DNA of 64,000 bases from Strongyloides papillosus (lineage: Eukaryota; Nematoda; Chromadorea; Rhabditida; Strongyloididae): NCBI GenBank assembly GCA_005656395.1, contig SRSI01000013.1, forward strand, positions 558,001-622,000. Direction: 5' to 3'. Within the stretch, counting starts at the first letter, position 1. Every line of letters begins with the position of its first letter. The position numbers were made by a program, and so were the translations under genes. Below are positions 38,643 to 53,007 of the stretch, one piece after another. The notes under the pieces were generated by a model. It did no database searches. It saw only the letters and a program-made list of their open reading frames with translations, and had not been told where the DNA came from.

Positions 38643-39589
38643 TTATTGTATTATACAATTTTTCTTTTTTTTAGTTTTTTGTGAAGCTTTAACAGCCTCT
38701 ATCTCTGCTTGGTATGTCAAATCATTTCTAGCATATTGTCGTTCCATTGTTTTATATCGTCTAGAAAAAATATAATATTGTTTAATTATAAAAAAATTAT
38801 TACAAAAATACCTTATGAGGCGAACTAGATCGTGAAATGCCTGATCAACGTTTTGTCTTTTTTTAGCAGAACATTCTAAAAAAGGCACTTTATATGTTTG
38901 CGTGAATCTTAATATATCTTCATCTGTCACAATTCTTTCCTCCACTAAATCTGTTTTATTTGCTATTAATATTATTGGATAATCGTCGCGATCCTTCATT
39001 CGCCATATCAATCGAAATAACTTTTCTGCTTCAACAAAACTACAAAAAGGGAAATTATTACGTTCAAAGAATAGAATATAAATATACCTATTTCTATCAA
39101 TTACTGAAAATACAATTAAAAATCCATCACCGCTTCTTAAATATTGCTCTCTCATATAATTGAATTCTTCTTGACCAGCTGTGTCAAGTACTAAAAATAT
39201 TTTTAAAAGACATTATATTAAGAACTCAAATGATTATATTATGTAATGCATTCTTAATATATAAAATAAACAATATACATACCTTCTAATTTGCAGAGAT
39301 CATCATCAATAAAACATTGCTTTAAATATGAATCTTGAATTGTTGGATCATACTCTCGTATAAAATATTGCTATAAAAAATTTTTTTAGCAGTTAATATT
39401 TATGTCACTTTAGATAGTTTTTTAAGAAGAATAAATAGTATATAAAGTATGTGAAATAAAAATTACCTGTGTGAATTGAATAGTTAATGCAGATTTTCCA
39501 ACACCTCCACCACCAAGAACCACCAATTGATATTTTGGTTTTTTAGTTGCAGCTTCTGCTGAACTAGTTTTTGATGTATTTGGAGGCAT
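38643..39589 (-). CDS. Ras-family small GTPase (R-Ras/M-Ras-like)
   Basis: Five exons on the minus strand: 39589..39467, 39370..39283, 39190..39088, 39039..38812, 38760..38643; 219 aa. An 18-residue N-terminal extension precedes the P-loop ([13 protein letters not shown]). Switch I reads YDPTIQDSY, switch [17 protein letters not shown]; base-recognition motifs are ANKTDL and ECSAK. The C-terminus has a lysine-rich stretch and CIIQ, a CAAX box predicted to be farnesylated. The N-terminal extension and switch II fit R-Ras/M-Ras rather than Ras or Rap; candidates in C. elegans are ras-1 and ras-2. It should signal from the plasma membrane. The Gln in switch I, usually Glu, is unusual. Confidence 0.9.
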
Positions 39590-42500
39590 ATAAGCAATAT
39601 GAATATAGTTATATATATCAAATTAAATAATAATATAACAAATTCTTATTTTAAATATAAGAATCAAAATAAATTTTATACTAACTAATATACAACTAGA
39701 AATTATCAAAAAGGTCACACATTAAACAATTATTTATATAAATTTGAAATACCGTGCAAAAATCAAAATTTTTTAATTATTAAACTTTTCGAATAAAATT
39801 ATTATTAAATTATTTTATAAATATATATAACAAATTTATTTATGCATCAAAAAGTATTAGTTTACTATGGGAATAAAATTTTACATAATATAATATGGCA
39901 TTGAGACATTTTTAACAGAATGAATAAATATTAAAAAATTTAGTAAAATCAAGGTTGAAATCTTTTTTAAAGAATTCTTTTAAAACAAACATTTATATAA
40001 AAAAAATCAAACAAATCTTTTCTTTGATGGAAAAATTGAATTACATTTTGATAACAAATGCTTTGGTGGGTGGACTTTTATAATATTTATAAAGTAAATG
40101 AATATATAATATTATACATAAAAGACAGATAAAAAATTATAAATATTTTTTTGTTTTAAAGTTATAATATTACCAATAAAAAATAAATCTATATAATTTT
40201 AATTTATAATCATATTAACAAAAAATTATCCATTTTTTTCCTTTTGACATACCATCTAAAAACAATTAGTATAATTCAATTAAAAGATGATATAGTAATA
40301 AAAATTAACAGAACTAAACACAAAAATTTTTAAGTATATTAAGTATGAGAATTATAATTAATAATATATAACAAAACTTTTACATAATAGTTTAATAATA
40401 TATAATTTGACCGCTCGTTAATAATATTTACGAAAGTCAAGTTTCAAAAATTACTTGTGCTTATTTTAAAATTAGTAAGAGTCTTTTGTTAAAATTGATG
40501 ATGAAGAATTACTTAATTCTGAAGAATCACATTATTATTATTATTACTTAAAGTTGCTTACCGTGCATATGATATTGCTATTGAGTCCTTTCTTAAGTTA
40601 TTTTATCTCATACTTTAATATTTAACATTAACAAAAATTATTCAATATACGTTATGATTTTATTTTAACATTTTTGTAAAAGAAGAGTTGGTATATTTTT
40701 TAAAAATTATTTTAAATAAACAAAAAATGAAAATTATTCACCAATTAAAAAACTTTCAAAATGGGAAATACTTTTTTTAAAATAAATATATATATTAAAC
40801 AAACAATTAAATAATAAATATTGAAATAAATTATTTTTAAAGCTGTACCATTTCTTCAATTTATTATCTATTTATGAAGAAAAAATAATATAAATTTGTA
40901 TCAATATAAACACTTTTAAACAATGCAGATATTTTTTATACTACATTTTTTTTAGTGGCTAATATAAACAGATATCATAAAAGAAATAATATGGTAATAT
41001 TAAAAATACCAATATTATAAATATATATTACTATTGAAGCAAAAATTACTAAATCATACAAATAGATTATTAAGAACCAATTTAAATAGTAATTCAAATT
41101 TAGCTTCAGCGACAAATAGATAACTAATTTTACTTACACATAAACTTATATTTCATGACCTATGATTTGTGAAAATGATATAAGACTATAAAGATAAGTA
41201 GTCAAGTCAATTTTCAGAAGAATGAATGAATAAACTATCAGTATGAGGATTAAAAATAATCGTTTAATATTTAATTATTGATAGAAAATACATTACATGA
41301 TTCTTCTCTTCCTTTATATAATATTTTTGGTGGCCATAAAATTATATTTAGACAAATTGCGCAACAATATCATGTAACTATATGTTGGTACATTACAAAT
41401 ATTTAACCTTTCAACAACAAAATCATCTAGCAAAGCAATAATTCTATTTTTGTTTTTAATTCAAAAAAAAATATTGTGTGCATATGTTTATAGTTGGAGA
41501 GAGAGTGTTACATGTTATAACATCAATTTTGGAAAGATTTGTACCAAAAATAATATATTAAATATGCGTTCCCATACTACTTAATGTGGTGCCAATATTT
41601 TGTTCCCCTATAATTGTTAAATATTATTCTTTACAGTTGACAAAATAAAAAAGAGAATAGGAAGATAAAAATAGTTATATCAATCATCATAATTAGATAT
41701 ATTTAAAGTTTTACTAGTAGGAAATTAAATAAAAAAATATTCTAATCATAAAATTTGTAAGATTTTATGTGTTTCTTAAATAAATATAAATATTTCACTA
41801 TATTATAAAATATAAATAAAACCATCATTAAGATAAAATTCTTTTTTTTAATATGATTCTTTAATGACAAATTTGGTAATCAATCATAATGATTTATATG
41901 ATAAAAAAAATGAAAGTGAAAAACGAAGTTATTTGATTTTAAGAAAATTGTGATTCTCGGCCTGATAGAGATGTGTAATAAAATGTCGTCTTATTTATAT
42001 TTAATTAGAGTATTACTAGTGGGATAATATAATAAAAGAAAGGCCTTTCAAATAGTTAACATTCATCCACATATGTAAATGATCCCTCTACAACAAATAC
42101 GATCACAGTCAAGAACGTAAGTTCTTTTTCTAAAAGTTGATTAAATAGATATAATAAATATACTCCCTACAAAATATGATAATAAAATTGGTTTACAAGG
42201 AAATTGATACAATAATCTCCAAAAAAGATAGTTCTTTTAGAAATCTATTAAATTTCATAAGGTAAACCGTCAACAACATATTATAATAGGTATTGTGATA
42301 TGTTAAAATTGTCACTCTCCAAAATTTTTATTTGATTTAATGGTATGGTTGAATGAATGGGTAACAATCAAACAATAATATTATCGCTTTTCAATAAAAG
42401 CTTAGATTTTGAATTATAAGGTTTTAATCAAAATATGATATCTTATACAATGATGGTAAATAAAAATTTTTTGAGGTATAAATAATAACACATCGATAAA

Positions 42501-45500
42501 AATGATAGTAAAATAATAAAAATTTATATATAAATAATTGATGTTTTTTACTTGTTTTGAACTTAAATTAGTCTAACATGTGAATAAATATTTTGAAAAG
42601 AAAGGAAAAATTATATAAATTTACATAGCAAAACGGCAGTTAAAAAGTGATAAATGAATAATAAGCCAGTTTATGTTTAGTTCTTCATTTGACTACTATG
42701 AACTTATATTAAGTTATACAAATATTTTAGCTCATTATAAGATATCTCTTTTTGATAAGAAGGGAACAACTGAAGTACTTTTTGTCTATATATTCAATAT
42801 AAAAAAATCCTCAATAAATATTTAGAAATTCATATAATAAAAGTTTAACATATTTATTGACAATACTTTAAAATTCCTTATTAGTTATAGAAATAATAAC
42901 AAAAAAAATTTAGTGTTTTAATAATATGTTTAATTTTTTATTTTATGGTTTTTAACAACACATAGTTTTAAATGTTATTAAAAATTAAAAAAAAAAGAAA
43001 TTAAAGGGATACTATATATTAGATGTCTTCGGTATTATAAAAACTATATAATTTAATCAAATAATAAAAAAATTTTAATTTGAGAAAATTATACCACTAA
43101 TTTAATGAAAATAAATTTGAAATAGTTTTATGCGTAATAAACATAATTGGTTAGAAATAGTTTCTGTTCAACTACGTTAATTTGAGATGTGATTAATATA
43201 AATTTAAAAATATTTTTCTATTAATAAGTAGTCATCTCGAAAAAGATTATAATACTATAAGAATGAAATTATTTTTATAAAAGTATTGAAAAGTATATAA
43301 AATTAATTGGTAATTTGATATTATTGTTAAGTCAAACATGAAAAACTCATGTATTTGTTGTATTTATTTATTCTTTATCAAAATTGGGAGAAAAGAATGA
43401 AGAAGTCTAATGTAAAAATATACATTTTACTAGTTTTATTTTTAAAAATGTTCTTTTTGGAACTTTTGACATCATATAGAAGTAAAAGATATAGTAAAAA
43501 GAAAGAATAAAAAGTCTATTCTAGCATTTATGGAAATAAAAATTTATAGATTAATGCATCTTCAAAAATAACAAAAAAAATTTTGATAACAAGTCAAATA
43601 TATTAGTCTAAAAATGTAATAGAGAGTAAAAAAAATTGTACAATAAAAGGAACAGCATAATATAATTTAAATATCCTTGAATTTATAAAATAAAATAAAT
43701 TATTAACCATTTTATGAAGTAACAATTTTTATATAGTTAAATTTCAAACTTTCGAAATATTTGAAATAAATTTTGTACTTTTTATTTTTAAATGAAATAT
43801 ATATAAATATAAACAATTCATTTTGATAAATTATATTATATATATATATATATATAAATATGATTATTTTTTCATTTTTAATAATTAAATATAAACATTT
43901 AAAATAATGGTTGTAATTTTATACATTGATATATTAAGAATTTTTACAGTTATCATAAAGTGTTTCTTCAAAATGATGAGTTATATAAAAGTAATATAAT
44001 CATATTAGTTAAGGAAGATATAAAAACATTTTTAAACATTAGCGATCTTATGATTTACAATCTTCGTCTTTTTCCAATTTCAATGATAAGTTGTAAAAAC
44101 TACATGAGTTAATATATACTCTAAAAATTTTATCACTTAAAATCAGATAATACTTTGCAATAAAAAGTTTAACTTTACAACATTTTTAATGTGTTATGCT
44201 AATTTTATTTTACTTAAATACCCTTAAACATGATTTATTTTTCGTTCCCTTTTAATTTATATTTTTCATATTAAAAAATGAGTAATGATACTTTTGTTAA
44301 AAAATATATTTATTTACAAGTATTAAAAGTTTAATAATTGATTCTCGTTCATTTGTAATAAATAAAAACATAATACTATTTTTATACCTTTTAATGTTTA
44401 TGACAATTATTTGTTATAAAATGATTATATTAAATATTTATTAAAATACATGAAGAATATTGCATTTAGAAATAAAAAACATATTAAATGACGGCGTTAA
44501 TGTATTATTCATTGTATACAATATTTTTACTTCATTGGTTATTAGACTTTAAGATTTATTTTTTTATCCAAATATTTCTCACATTCCTTATGTTAGGATG
44601 TATTGTAGAATTTAAGAGTAATTGAATTTATTTTATATGACTTTTAAATGGTACATCCATTTTTCTGGTTCTATAAAATTTTATCATTAAAGAATCTACG
44701 TGATTTTATGAAAAGCAAATTTATTATTTCTCCATTCCAGGAAAAGTTTTAAACAAAAAAATATTTATAATTATTTTAAATTAACATTTATAACCTCAGT
44801 AGACTCTTAGTACGTCATCTTTCGCATACCTATCAGGTTTCTTAATTTTATTAAAGGCAACCTAAATTTATCATAATAATAACAAGGAAACATTGACTCA
44901 GACATATTTTAATATCGAGAAAACGCTTCAATTACCTGATCATTCTCTCTCAAAAATACTTATTTGTCATTAATGCCATAATATAATCTACAAATATAGA
45001 AGTTAAGAAAAAAGAAGAATAAAGTTATTAGACTTTTTCTTAAAACTTTTCAGTATATTTACTTAAACATTGAAATTGATCTTCATAGAGAATAATTAAG
45101 GAATATTTTGACTGGTATTGATAGATAATAATCTTTTCTCAGAGTACTACAAATACAATGAGTAAATTATATAGAATAAAAATAAAATAGAGTGATTAAA
45201 ATTTAATAGTTTTTTTGGTATAATACATTTAATAAAATGCAGAAATAAGATACTCTCAGGAATAATTAAAATATTCTTTTGGAGAAAGTAAACGTTTACA
45301 TGAGTTTCCTTATAATTACAATGAAGCAAAGGATAACAAAGAAGATAACCTTTAAACTACAACTACTCTCTTTTTTCTGATAGAATGATGTTTGATTGGT
45401 ATTGATGATTATTGGCTTGGATGGAAATTATTGTATACTTTATTGAAATTAAAAAATGTCAAGAAGGTAACGTCAAATAAAAGAAGATAGATTGTATTTT

Positions 45501-46330
45501 ATATCTTAGACATGGTTTTTTAAGGATAAAGGTATGGCTAAACACTATATATAATGAATTTTTAATTATTTAAGACGTTATAAAGAATACAAATCTTCCT
45601 CTTATAAGTTATTGTTAAATTTTTTTGCGTCATTATCCAGGTGGCTGGTAGAAGGAAAAGGTGATCGAAGATTACACTTTGAAAATAAAAGTAAAAATAA
45701 AATGTTTAAAAATCATTTATAATAAATTGATAGATTTTTATTTAAAAAAATATTATATTTTATATTGTTAATAATAAAGCAATAAAATAACACTACTTTT
45801 TACTTTAGCTATTGAGTAACTTTACATTGGTTGTTGGACTTGAATTGATATTTTTTTCTCTTATTACCTCAAACATTTGCAAAATTGATTTTTTTACCAT
45901 ACAATACAAATTTTATTCAGTGAAAGACTATCTTTTAAAATAGTAAGATGATATGAAGTTATAATAATTTTCTGATCTAATTTTAACTTAATAATTTATT
46001 ACTAACTGTCATTTGATTTTTTTTAAACAAAATGAAAGTTAGAATATAAATACTTTAAAGTATATCCACGAGAAGAGAAATATAATTATCTTTATGGAAA
46101 TGAGTTATTTAAATTAAAAACACTTTTTTTTAATAATAATTATTCTTTTTAATTTAAATTTTTCATAACATCTTTTAAATAGTAATTTTTTTATTTAATA
46201 AAATCTATGAGTAAATATTAAAAGTATTTTCTTCTTAAAATTAAAAATATATTATTCTATTCCATGTTAATATTTTAATTTTACTTATTTTATAGTTTTA
46301 TCAAACTTTCTCATGCAAAATATTTTAAAC
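39590..46330. other. 6.7-kb gene desert
   Basis: The longest gene-free stretch, extremely AT-rich. Local islands of complexity: a 30-bp minus-strand exon-like segment at 40591..40562 bounded by AAG and GTAAGC; 44800-44960; and CCAGGTGGCTGG near 45640. A (TA)n run is at 43836-43856. No tRNA-like GGTTCRAATCC box or protein motif was found. It may hold 5' exons and enhancers of the Ras gene or nothing functional. Confidence 0.4.
43836..43856. repeat. (TA)n microsatellite
   Basis: About ten uninterrupted TA units in a broader AT-only stretch. Confidence 0.8.
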
Positions 46331-46709
46331 ATGAATGAGGTAGGTGAATAGCAAATATTTTTAAAAGTTATCCAAATTAAGAGTGGTAAAATTAAAATTA
46401 GCAAGATAATTAGCGAAAATAATAAAAGAATAACTATAATTCCATCTCCTACGGCAAGATTCTGTTGTATGTGTGGGAAGAAATGTTATAACTTTTCAAA
46501 AATTTTGAAAAAAGAAGATAATGATAGTGTATTTGAAAGGTAAATAATCCATTTTTCCACAATGTGAATATGGTATATTATTTTAATTATTAATTTTTAG
46601 AATATTTCACATTCTTAATGTTCAGTGGCCTTCTATTAGAGATCGCTGTTATAATAAAAAGCTACCAAACTCAACTTTATCAATTACTGAAGTTGCAAAG
46701 AAAGTTTGA
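46331..46709 (+). CDS. Possible small three-exon gene, Cys-rich peptide of unknown function
   Basis: Exons 46331..46339, 46382..46539 and 46601..46709 with introns of 42 and 61 bp, GT-AG ends and matching phase; 91 aa. The central exon has FCCMCGKKCYNF, the last exon VQWPSIRDRCYNKKL. The Cys spacing loosely recalls the start of a zinc finger, but the second pair is incomplete. Coding support is phase agreement over two introns and atypical residue use (Cys, Trp, Arg) for this AT content. The 9-bp first exon is the weakest part; the true start may differ. Not recognised as any family. Confidence 0.4.
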
Positions 46710-49631
46710 AATTAAGAAACATGAAAAAATGTCACACGATATATGTATTTTTATCATACCTTTATTTTATATCTGCTATAAAAAGATTTTTATTTTCTTA
46801 TTAATATTATAATATCTTTTAATTATTTTACTTAAAGGTTGCTCTTATGAATAAATGTAAAAAAAAATAATAAACATATTCGGAGGATTATATTCACTTT
46901 TTTTTCAACTGCGTCATTACAAAAATAGTTTCATAATCTTTTTACTAAACTTAACATTGCACCATTAATAAAAAGAATAATTACTAAAAATATTCTTTAA
47001 AGCTAACCAACATGATATTTTAAAGATTTTGTACCTATATGAAATAAGATATCTTTTATTTTTACATTAAATTTGGTAATAAGAATGTTTTTATAGTAAA
47101 GCAAAATATATTTGTAATATTTGTTTATTCATGTTTATAATTGATGTGGTTTACAACTTCAGTTTTCATTATGTTTTTATAAATCATAAAATATCAATAT
47201 ATTTTGAAAATAATAAAATTCATTTATTCTACTTATTAGATTTTATATCAATAAATGTGTGAAAAGTAATTACAGTAATATACTGAAATAATAATTGTAG
47301 GATAAGATTAAATAAAAAAACATTTGCGCAAAAAAGAAAATATTATAAGATATATAGTATTATTTTTTGTAAAAATTTTTTTCACATTAAAAAATTTATA
47401 TTTCCTATGCTTGCATGATCAAAAAAAATGTAATATTTAAAATTTCTAGTATTTTTTCGAAAAATGAATTATTATTATTATAATAATAGTCTGATATCAA
47501 ATATTCTTGTTGCTGGTAATCTTTATTTTTTTCATAATTATAGACTCAAAACAAACGCTTTATTGAGATATTATATATTCTAGAAAGTCTAATTTATTAT
47601 TATTACAAAAAACTCTTATTTAATTTTTTTTTATTATTTTTACAGTCTTCTTATCGTATTTGAAGAAATCTTTATTATTAACAACGAAGATTAAAACTTC
47701 CTTAATCGCAAAAGATGGACTCTGTTTATTTCATAGATTTCTTCCTCATTCAGATATTATTTGATATAATTAATAATAAATTTCTATTTAAATATGTATA
47801 TGTAAAAAACAATTGTAAAATTTTTTATATTATAAATATTTAGAATTTTATAAAGAAACGTTGGGGTATATATGCGTTTAACGATAATGGAATATAACCA
47901 ATAACATCACTTAATAAATCTTATTTTAGCACCATCAACATAAAAAGATACTAAAATACATCTTTTATTTTTTGTTTTAACCACATATATAGCCTTAATA
48001 TTAGGTAAAAAAATAAATTTACAAAAATTAATAAAACATAATGTTATATCATTGCCAAAGATATTTATACTTTCTTTATATCTCTCATTAAATTAACATT
48101 TGCTTAATTGTAAAAACTATTATTTTTGAATTTATTTTGTACATTTACAGATATTATAAATACATATAGCTTAACATTCTTTTATCTTTATTTCTAGATG
48201 ACTAATAAAAAATAAAAAAAAATTCTTTTTTATCAAGTTAAATAAATTTTTATATTATATAAAATATTAATATACAAGAAACATAATTATTAATTATTAT
48301 TTCCATTTATTTTCTTTCACGATATCTATTTTAATTTGTTACTTTATTTTAAATAACTTCATTTATATTTATAATCATATCAGAATATATTTACCGTTAA
48401 GATATAAGGGTAGCCTAATTTATTTACTTGAAAATTACTGTATTTATCAACGAAAACATTTTTATAAACCACGATTTTAAGTTAACATTTTTTTTAGATA
48501 TTATGTACTTTAAATAATAATATACGTGCATACGTATAAAGTTATTAATATAAACATTAATGATAAACTTTAAGTCTTAGTCTTCCTTATTCTGAAATTA
48601 TTTAACAAACCTTTATTTTTTTTTTTAAATATTTTTATTTAAGAGAACTTTTAATAAAAAAAGTAAAATTATTTTCTCCTTTAAAATTATATATTGTACA
48701 AAATGTAAAATATTTAAAATTCAAACAAATCCTGATACTCCTTGAATGTATATCAGTGTGTAATTATCTTTTTTTATAAAATCCACCATTTATACACATA
48801 AAACTACTAGAGGGAGTACACATATTTAATAGAAAAACAATATACAAAAATGTTTACTTGAAGCACATTGAAAATGTTTTTGAAAGTATAATTAGTTAAA
48901 TGACTTCTGGAACTATGCTTTTTTCCAGAAAAAAATTACATAATGAAATTGTTATTAATTATTATAATATTTTATTACTTTTTTTGTTCATTATACAATA
49001 TTACTTTAAAATTATGAGTAGTCATGCATTCTTTATAAACTTCGTCTTATTTTTATAAGAAATTTATAAAAATGTTTGTTTAATTTTAAATTATACAATA
49101 TTCATGATGTAATATAATTATACTTTTTTTTAATAACCGATTTAATTATTATAATATTTATTTTAAAAAATGTATATTAATGTGTATCAAAAACTAATAA
49201 TTCACAAAAAAGCTTTCATCATAAAAATATTTTAGTTAATATTTTAAGAGATTATGTATAATTAAAATAGGATCTCTCTTTGATTAAACTACAACACCCT
49301 GTAGAATCGTGTATTTTTATATTATTAAAATTTTCTTATTACTTTCCAGAAGATTTATATCTTAGATTAATTAAAAAAAAAGATTTATTATATACCGTTG
49401 AAATTTTAATGATGTATTAATGACAAATTATTTTAAAGCCATAATAATTTAATAAAGTTAAAAATTAAAAAATTCGTGCTTTATATCAAATTTGGTATTC
49501 TACGAGCATGTATACATGTATTGCTATTTAAATATCCATTATTCAAATCTTAATAAATGTCTAATTTGTTATATATTTAATATAATTATATAAATGAATT
49601 TAACTTTCAGTGCAAAAATAATATATAGATA
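46710..49631. other. Intergenic upstream of the first GPCR
   Basis: About 2.9 kb, nearly all A/T, with long T and A runs. No ORF or RNA gene that I can support. Confidence 0.45.
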
Positions 49632-50866
49632 ATGAATGCTAATATGAAAGCTGTTATGCCAATAGATTCAATGTCTCAATGTACTCATATCAAAGATCAT
49701 CGTTATTCTTGCATAAATAATACTATTGAAATTAATATTCTTAACATATATCCTCATATTCCAGTAAGTTTCTTAGTATCAAAAAATGTTTTTTTACTAT
49801 ATATTTGAAAATAATTAAGGAAATTAAATCACGTTTTTTGATTAACATTGGCGTATTTTGTTTCTGTTTTATTGTTGGGATATGTGGAAATTCATCAATT
49901 TTAACAATTATTAGGAGTGTTATATCTAAAAGAAATCCTGGAAGATTGAATAGAAGACAAAAAGATTATGCAATTTTTTATATTATATCACTTTGTGTTG
50001 TTGATATGATAATGTTAATGTCACTTCCTACTTGTATCCTCGATCTAATTATTGGATTTTGGTTATTTGGCACATGGATTTGTAAAATACATCATATTAG
50101 TAGTTCCGTTGGAAGGGTTATTTCAACATTCCTCATTACAGCTATGAGTTTTGATCGATATATGGCAGTATGTCATCCCCTCAAATTAACATATCGTTCA
50201 AAAAAATTTGTTATCCTTACATGTATTTCAGCAGCTTTTTTAGCTCTTATCTTATTATCACCATTATTAGGATATGCACAAAGTATTGAAATATTACATG
50301 GACAATTTGAACAATATGATGATAAATTAGGTATTTACAATGTTACAAGAGTAAGATTTTTCAAGTGCATTGATAATATGCCTGTTAATGTCGCTTTTCT
50401 TTTTACAATATCAACATTTACATTAGGTTTTTTAATTCCACTGGTACTAATTGTATTTTTTAATGTTCAAATAATTAGTCGTTTATATCGTCACACAAAA
50501 GTACTACCTACAAGTGGTATACCATTATTAAGAATATCATTATATACAATATTAATTGCTGTCCTATATTTTATTTGTTGGACACCATATTGGATAACAA
50601 ATATTTATAGTTTTTTTACATCAGTTGATTCTGAAACAAAACACCAAGAACTGTTAACATTTATAATGTATTGTGTTCATGGTCTTCCATATGTAGGATG
50701 TGCAAGTAACTGGATTTTGTATGGACTTTTAAATACACAACTTCAAGTTAAACAACGAACAAATATAACCAACAATAATACTAACAATAATAACTTTCAA
50801 CAACAATCCTTACGTTTGGATTGTAATACAGGAAATGTAGAGAAATCTTCTACATATCAATTGTAA
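49632..50866 (+). CDS. Rhodopsin-class neuropeptide GPCR (somatostatin/allatostatin-C/opioid-like)
   Basis: Exons 49632..49763 and 49820..50866 (56-bp intron, phase 0), 392 aa. An extracellular N-terminus with N-glycosylation-type Asn sites precedes seven hydrophobic helices. Landmarks: GICGNSS in TM1, SLCVVDMIMLMSLP in TM2, FDRYMAVCHPLK at the end of TM3, ICWTPYW in TM6, and ASNWILY in TM7 where most receptors have NPxxY. The short Asn-rich tail is probably disordered. TM2, TM3 and TM6 patterns favour the somatostatin/allatostatin-C group, Gi-coupled peptide receptors. The ligand cannot be assigned. Confidence 0.85.
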
Positions 50867-51241
50867 AAGATTCTTTCAATGAATATAATAAGTATTTTTA
50901 TTCTAATAAAATACAAAATTTATTCTTAAAACATCTGAAAACATTTATTAAAATATTAATTTTTTGCGTTGCAAATATATTTCAAAGAACATTGGAAGTT
51001 TACTAAAGTTTAATAATATAATCAAAAGATGCAATTAACAATTTTTTTTATTGTAACTATAAAATATTAATGAATAATAACACATTTTTACCTTAATATA
51101 TGTATTTAAAACACATGTAAAACTACATTTGTATTTTTATTCTCATTGAATGTAATTGAAAAATATAACATTATCTAAAATATTGAGATCAAAAAAAATA
51201 GTAAAAAATAGTTTGTCAAAAAAATGCCTTAATGTTAATTA
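50867..51241. other. Intergenic between convergent GPCR genes
   Basis: About 375 bp, AT-rich, expected to contain two 3' UTRs. Nothing else seen. Confidence 0.5.
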
Positions 51242-53007
51242 TTAATATGATGATTGATCTTTATGTTGAAGAGGTGTTAAAGAAGTTGATGTTTCAGTTG
51301 GTGAAAAATCATTCTTTGGATCTGAATTTTGTGGAAGTACATTAGGGACTGAGAATCTTTTATCTTGACCAACATTTAAATATTCTGCATTTCTTCTCCT
51401 ATCATTGCGCATGGAATTTCTATATTTAATAGGTGAATTTTTGTATGCCGAATTTACATCTAAATAAGAAATATTCTTACACATTTTATTTTCCCCTTCA
51501 TTGCACTAAAAAACTGTAAAATTAAAAAAAAAGTATATTTCTTACATTTTCATTAGTTTGACATGATCTAAATGTACATGGTGAATGACTATTTGCCAAT
51601 GATTTACCATTCCTTTTATTTTTACTTGAATAATCAGTCATATTATTTGAGAAACTCTTCTTTTTAAAATACCGTCTAAAGTATCTTTCTTTAAATATTT
51701 GCTTAAAACTACTACTCATTCCAAAATAAATGGTAAAATTGATTGGATATGTAAAGATAATTAAGAAATTTCTAATAATTAATAAACAATTAATATAACT
51801 CCAAAATGGGTCTATTTCAACTTGGTAGACAACAATGATTACATGAAGCATGAGTATAAATGCTAAGGGTATTTCAATAATCATAAAAATTATAATAACA
51901 ACTATTAATAATCTTGTACTTGATTGCATTAATTTATTATTATTACTTTTATTTTGTAACGTCATTAATAAAGCCGTGTTTTGATTAGTTGATTGTGAAT
52001 ATGTTGACTGCAATTATACATAATAATTTTTAATATTAATAAAATATAAATGGAAACATACTAATTTCTTAAAAGCCGTAGGCATACAAACATTTCTCTT
52101 CTTTTCCTGTTTACTAATTGTCCAAAATAGCTTTGCAGTAAATATTATAATAACTATACATGGCATTACATGGACAAATATAACTCTTGCTGATATTGAT
52201 AAAATCATAAAATTTCCAATGCCCATCTAAAAAATTGATTTATTTATTTGGTTGTAAAAAAATTACCATATCAACAAATTCTGAGTATACTTTAAGACAA
52301 AAATATCTTCGTGGTTGAAATTCATATGAGATATTTTCTTCTGTAAATATACTTGGCATTACGCTTAAAACACTAGCTATAAAAATTAGCCATACAGTTA
52401 TTTTAGTTTTTTTTAATGTACAGTATGCTTGAGCATTATGTGATAAACAAACATAGATGTATCGTTGAACAGCTAAATAAACTGTTAACCATATAGCATT
52501 TGTATGAAATCTATAGAATGAAAAGGCTATTAATGATATAATCAATTAAACATACAATGTTGGAATTGTTTTCCAAATATGTGAATGGTATTTACACCAA
52601 AATGGTGGCATTCCATACTTTAAATCATTAATATAACCACCAAAAGTATAATAATAAAGAACCCATGGCATAGAAGAGAATGCTGTACATAATTCAGAGG
52701 TTGCCATAGTCAGTAAGATATGATTTGTTGGTGTTCTTAAACTTTTGTTACTTAATATTAAAATAGCTATTGAGTTAGTTAATAAGCTTATCAATGTTAC
52801 AATTGGTACAGCATAACCATATATTGGTTTAGCTAACCATATTGGATCTGTTAAACTAGTATTAATTACATCACAGATCTTATATCCATATTCAATAACA
52901 ATTTCTTCTGGACATTTATTATTAAGAAGTGTTTCATTATAAAATTTGCCTAAATAATAAATAGCATCGGTTTTAGCAATCTCCTTAGCATATCTTTGTA
53001 AATTCAT
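51242..53007 (-). CDS. Rhodopsin-class GPCR, sex-peptide-receptor/myosuppressin-receptor-like
   Basis: Five exons on the minus strand: 53007..52556, 52510..52267, 52226..52062, 52007..51546, 51505..51242; phases agree, 528 aa. Landmarks: YGYAVPIVTLISLLTNS in TM1, the TM2 region (NHILLTMATSELCTAFS), PWVLYYYTFGGY, PPFWCKYHSHIWKT entering TM3, then AIWLTVYLAVQRYIYVC, where QRY replaces the usual DRY. This combination is typical of the SPR-related and DMSR groups of invertebrate peptide receptors (C. elegans sprr and dmsr genes). An intracellular loop rich in Asn/Gln precedes TM6, and a long Ser/Arg tail follows TM7. Confidence 0.85.

Noticed and set aside
40495..40560. TGATGA and CTGA boxes resembling a C/D snoRNA
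   Set aside because: The boxes are too close together and no terminal stem is visible.
45147..45329. 60-codon minus ORF in the desert
   Set aside because: Low-complexity, no ATG-context or splice support; judged random.
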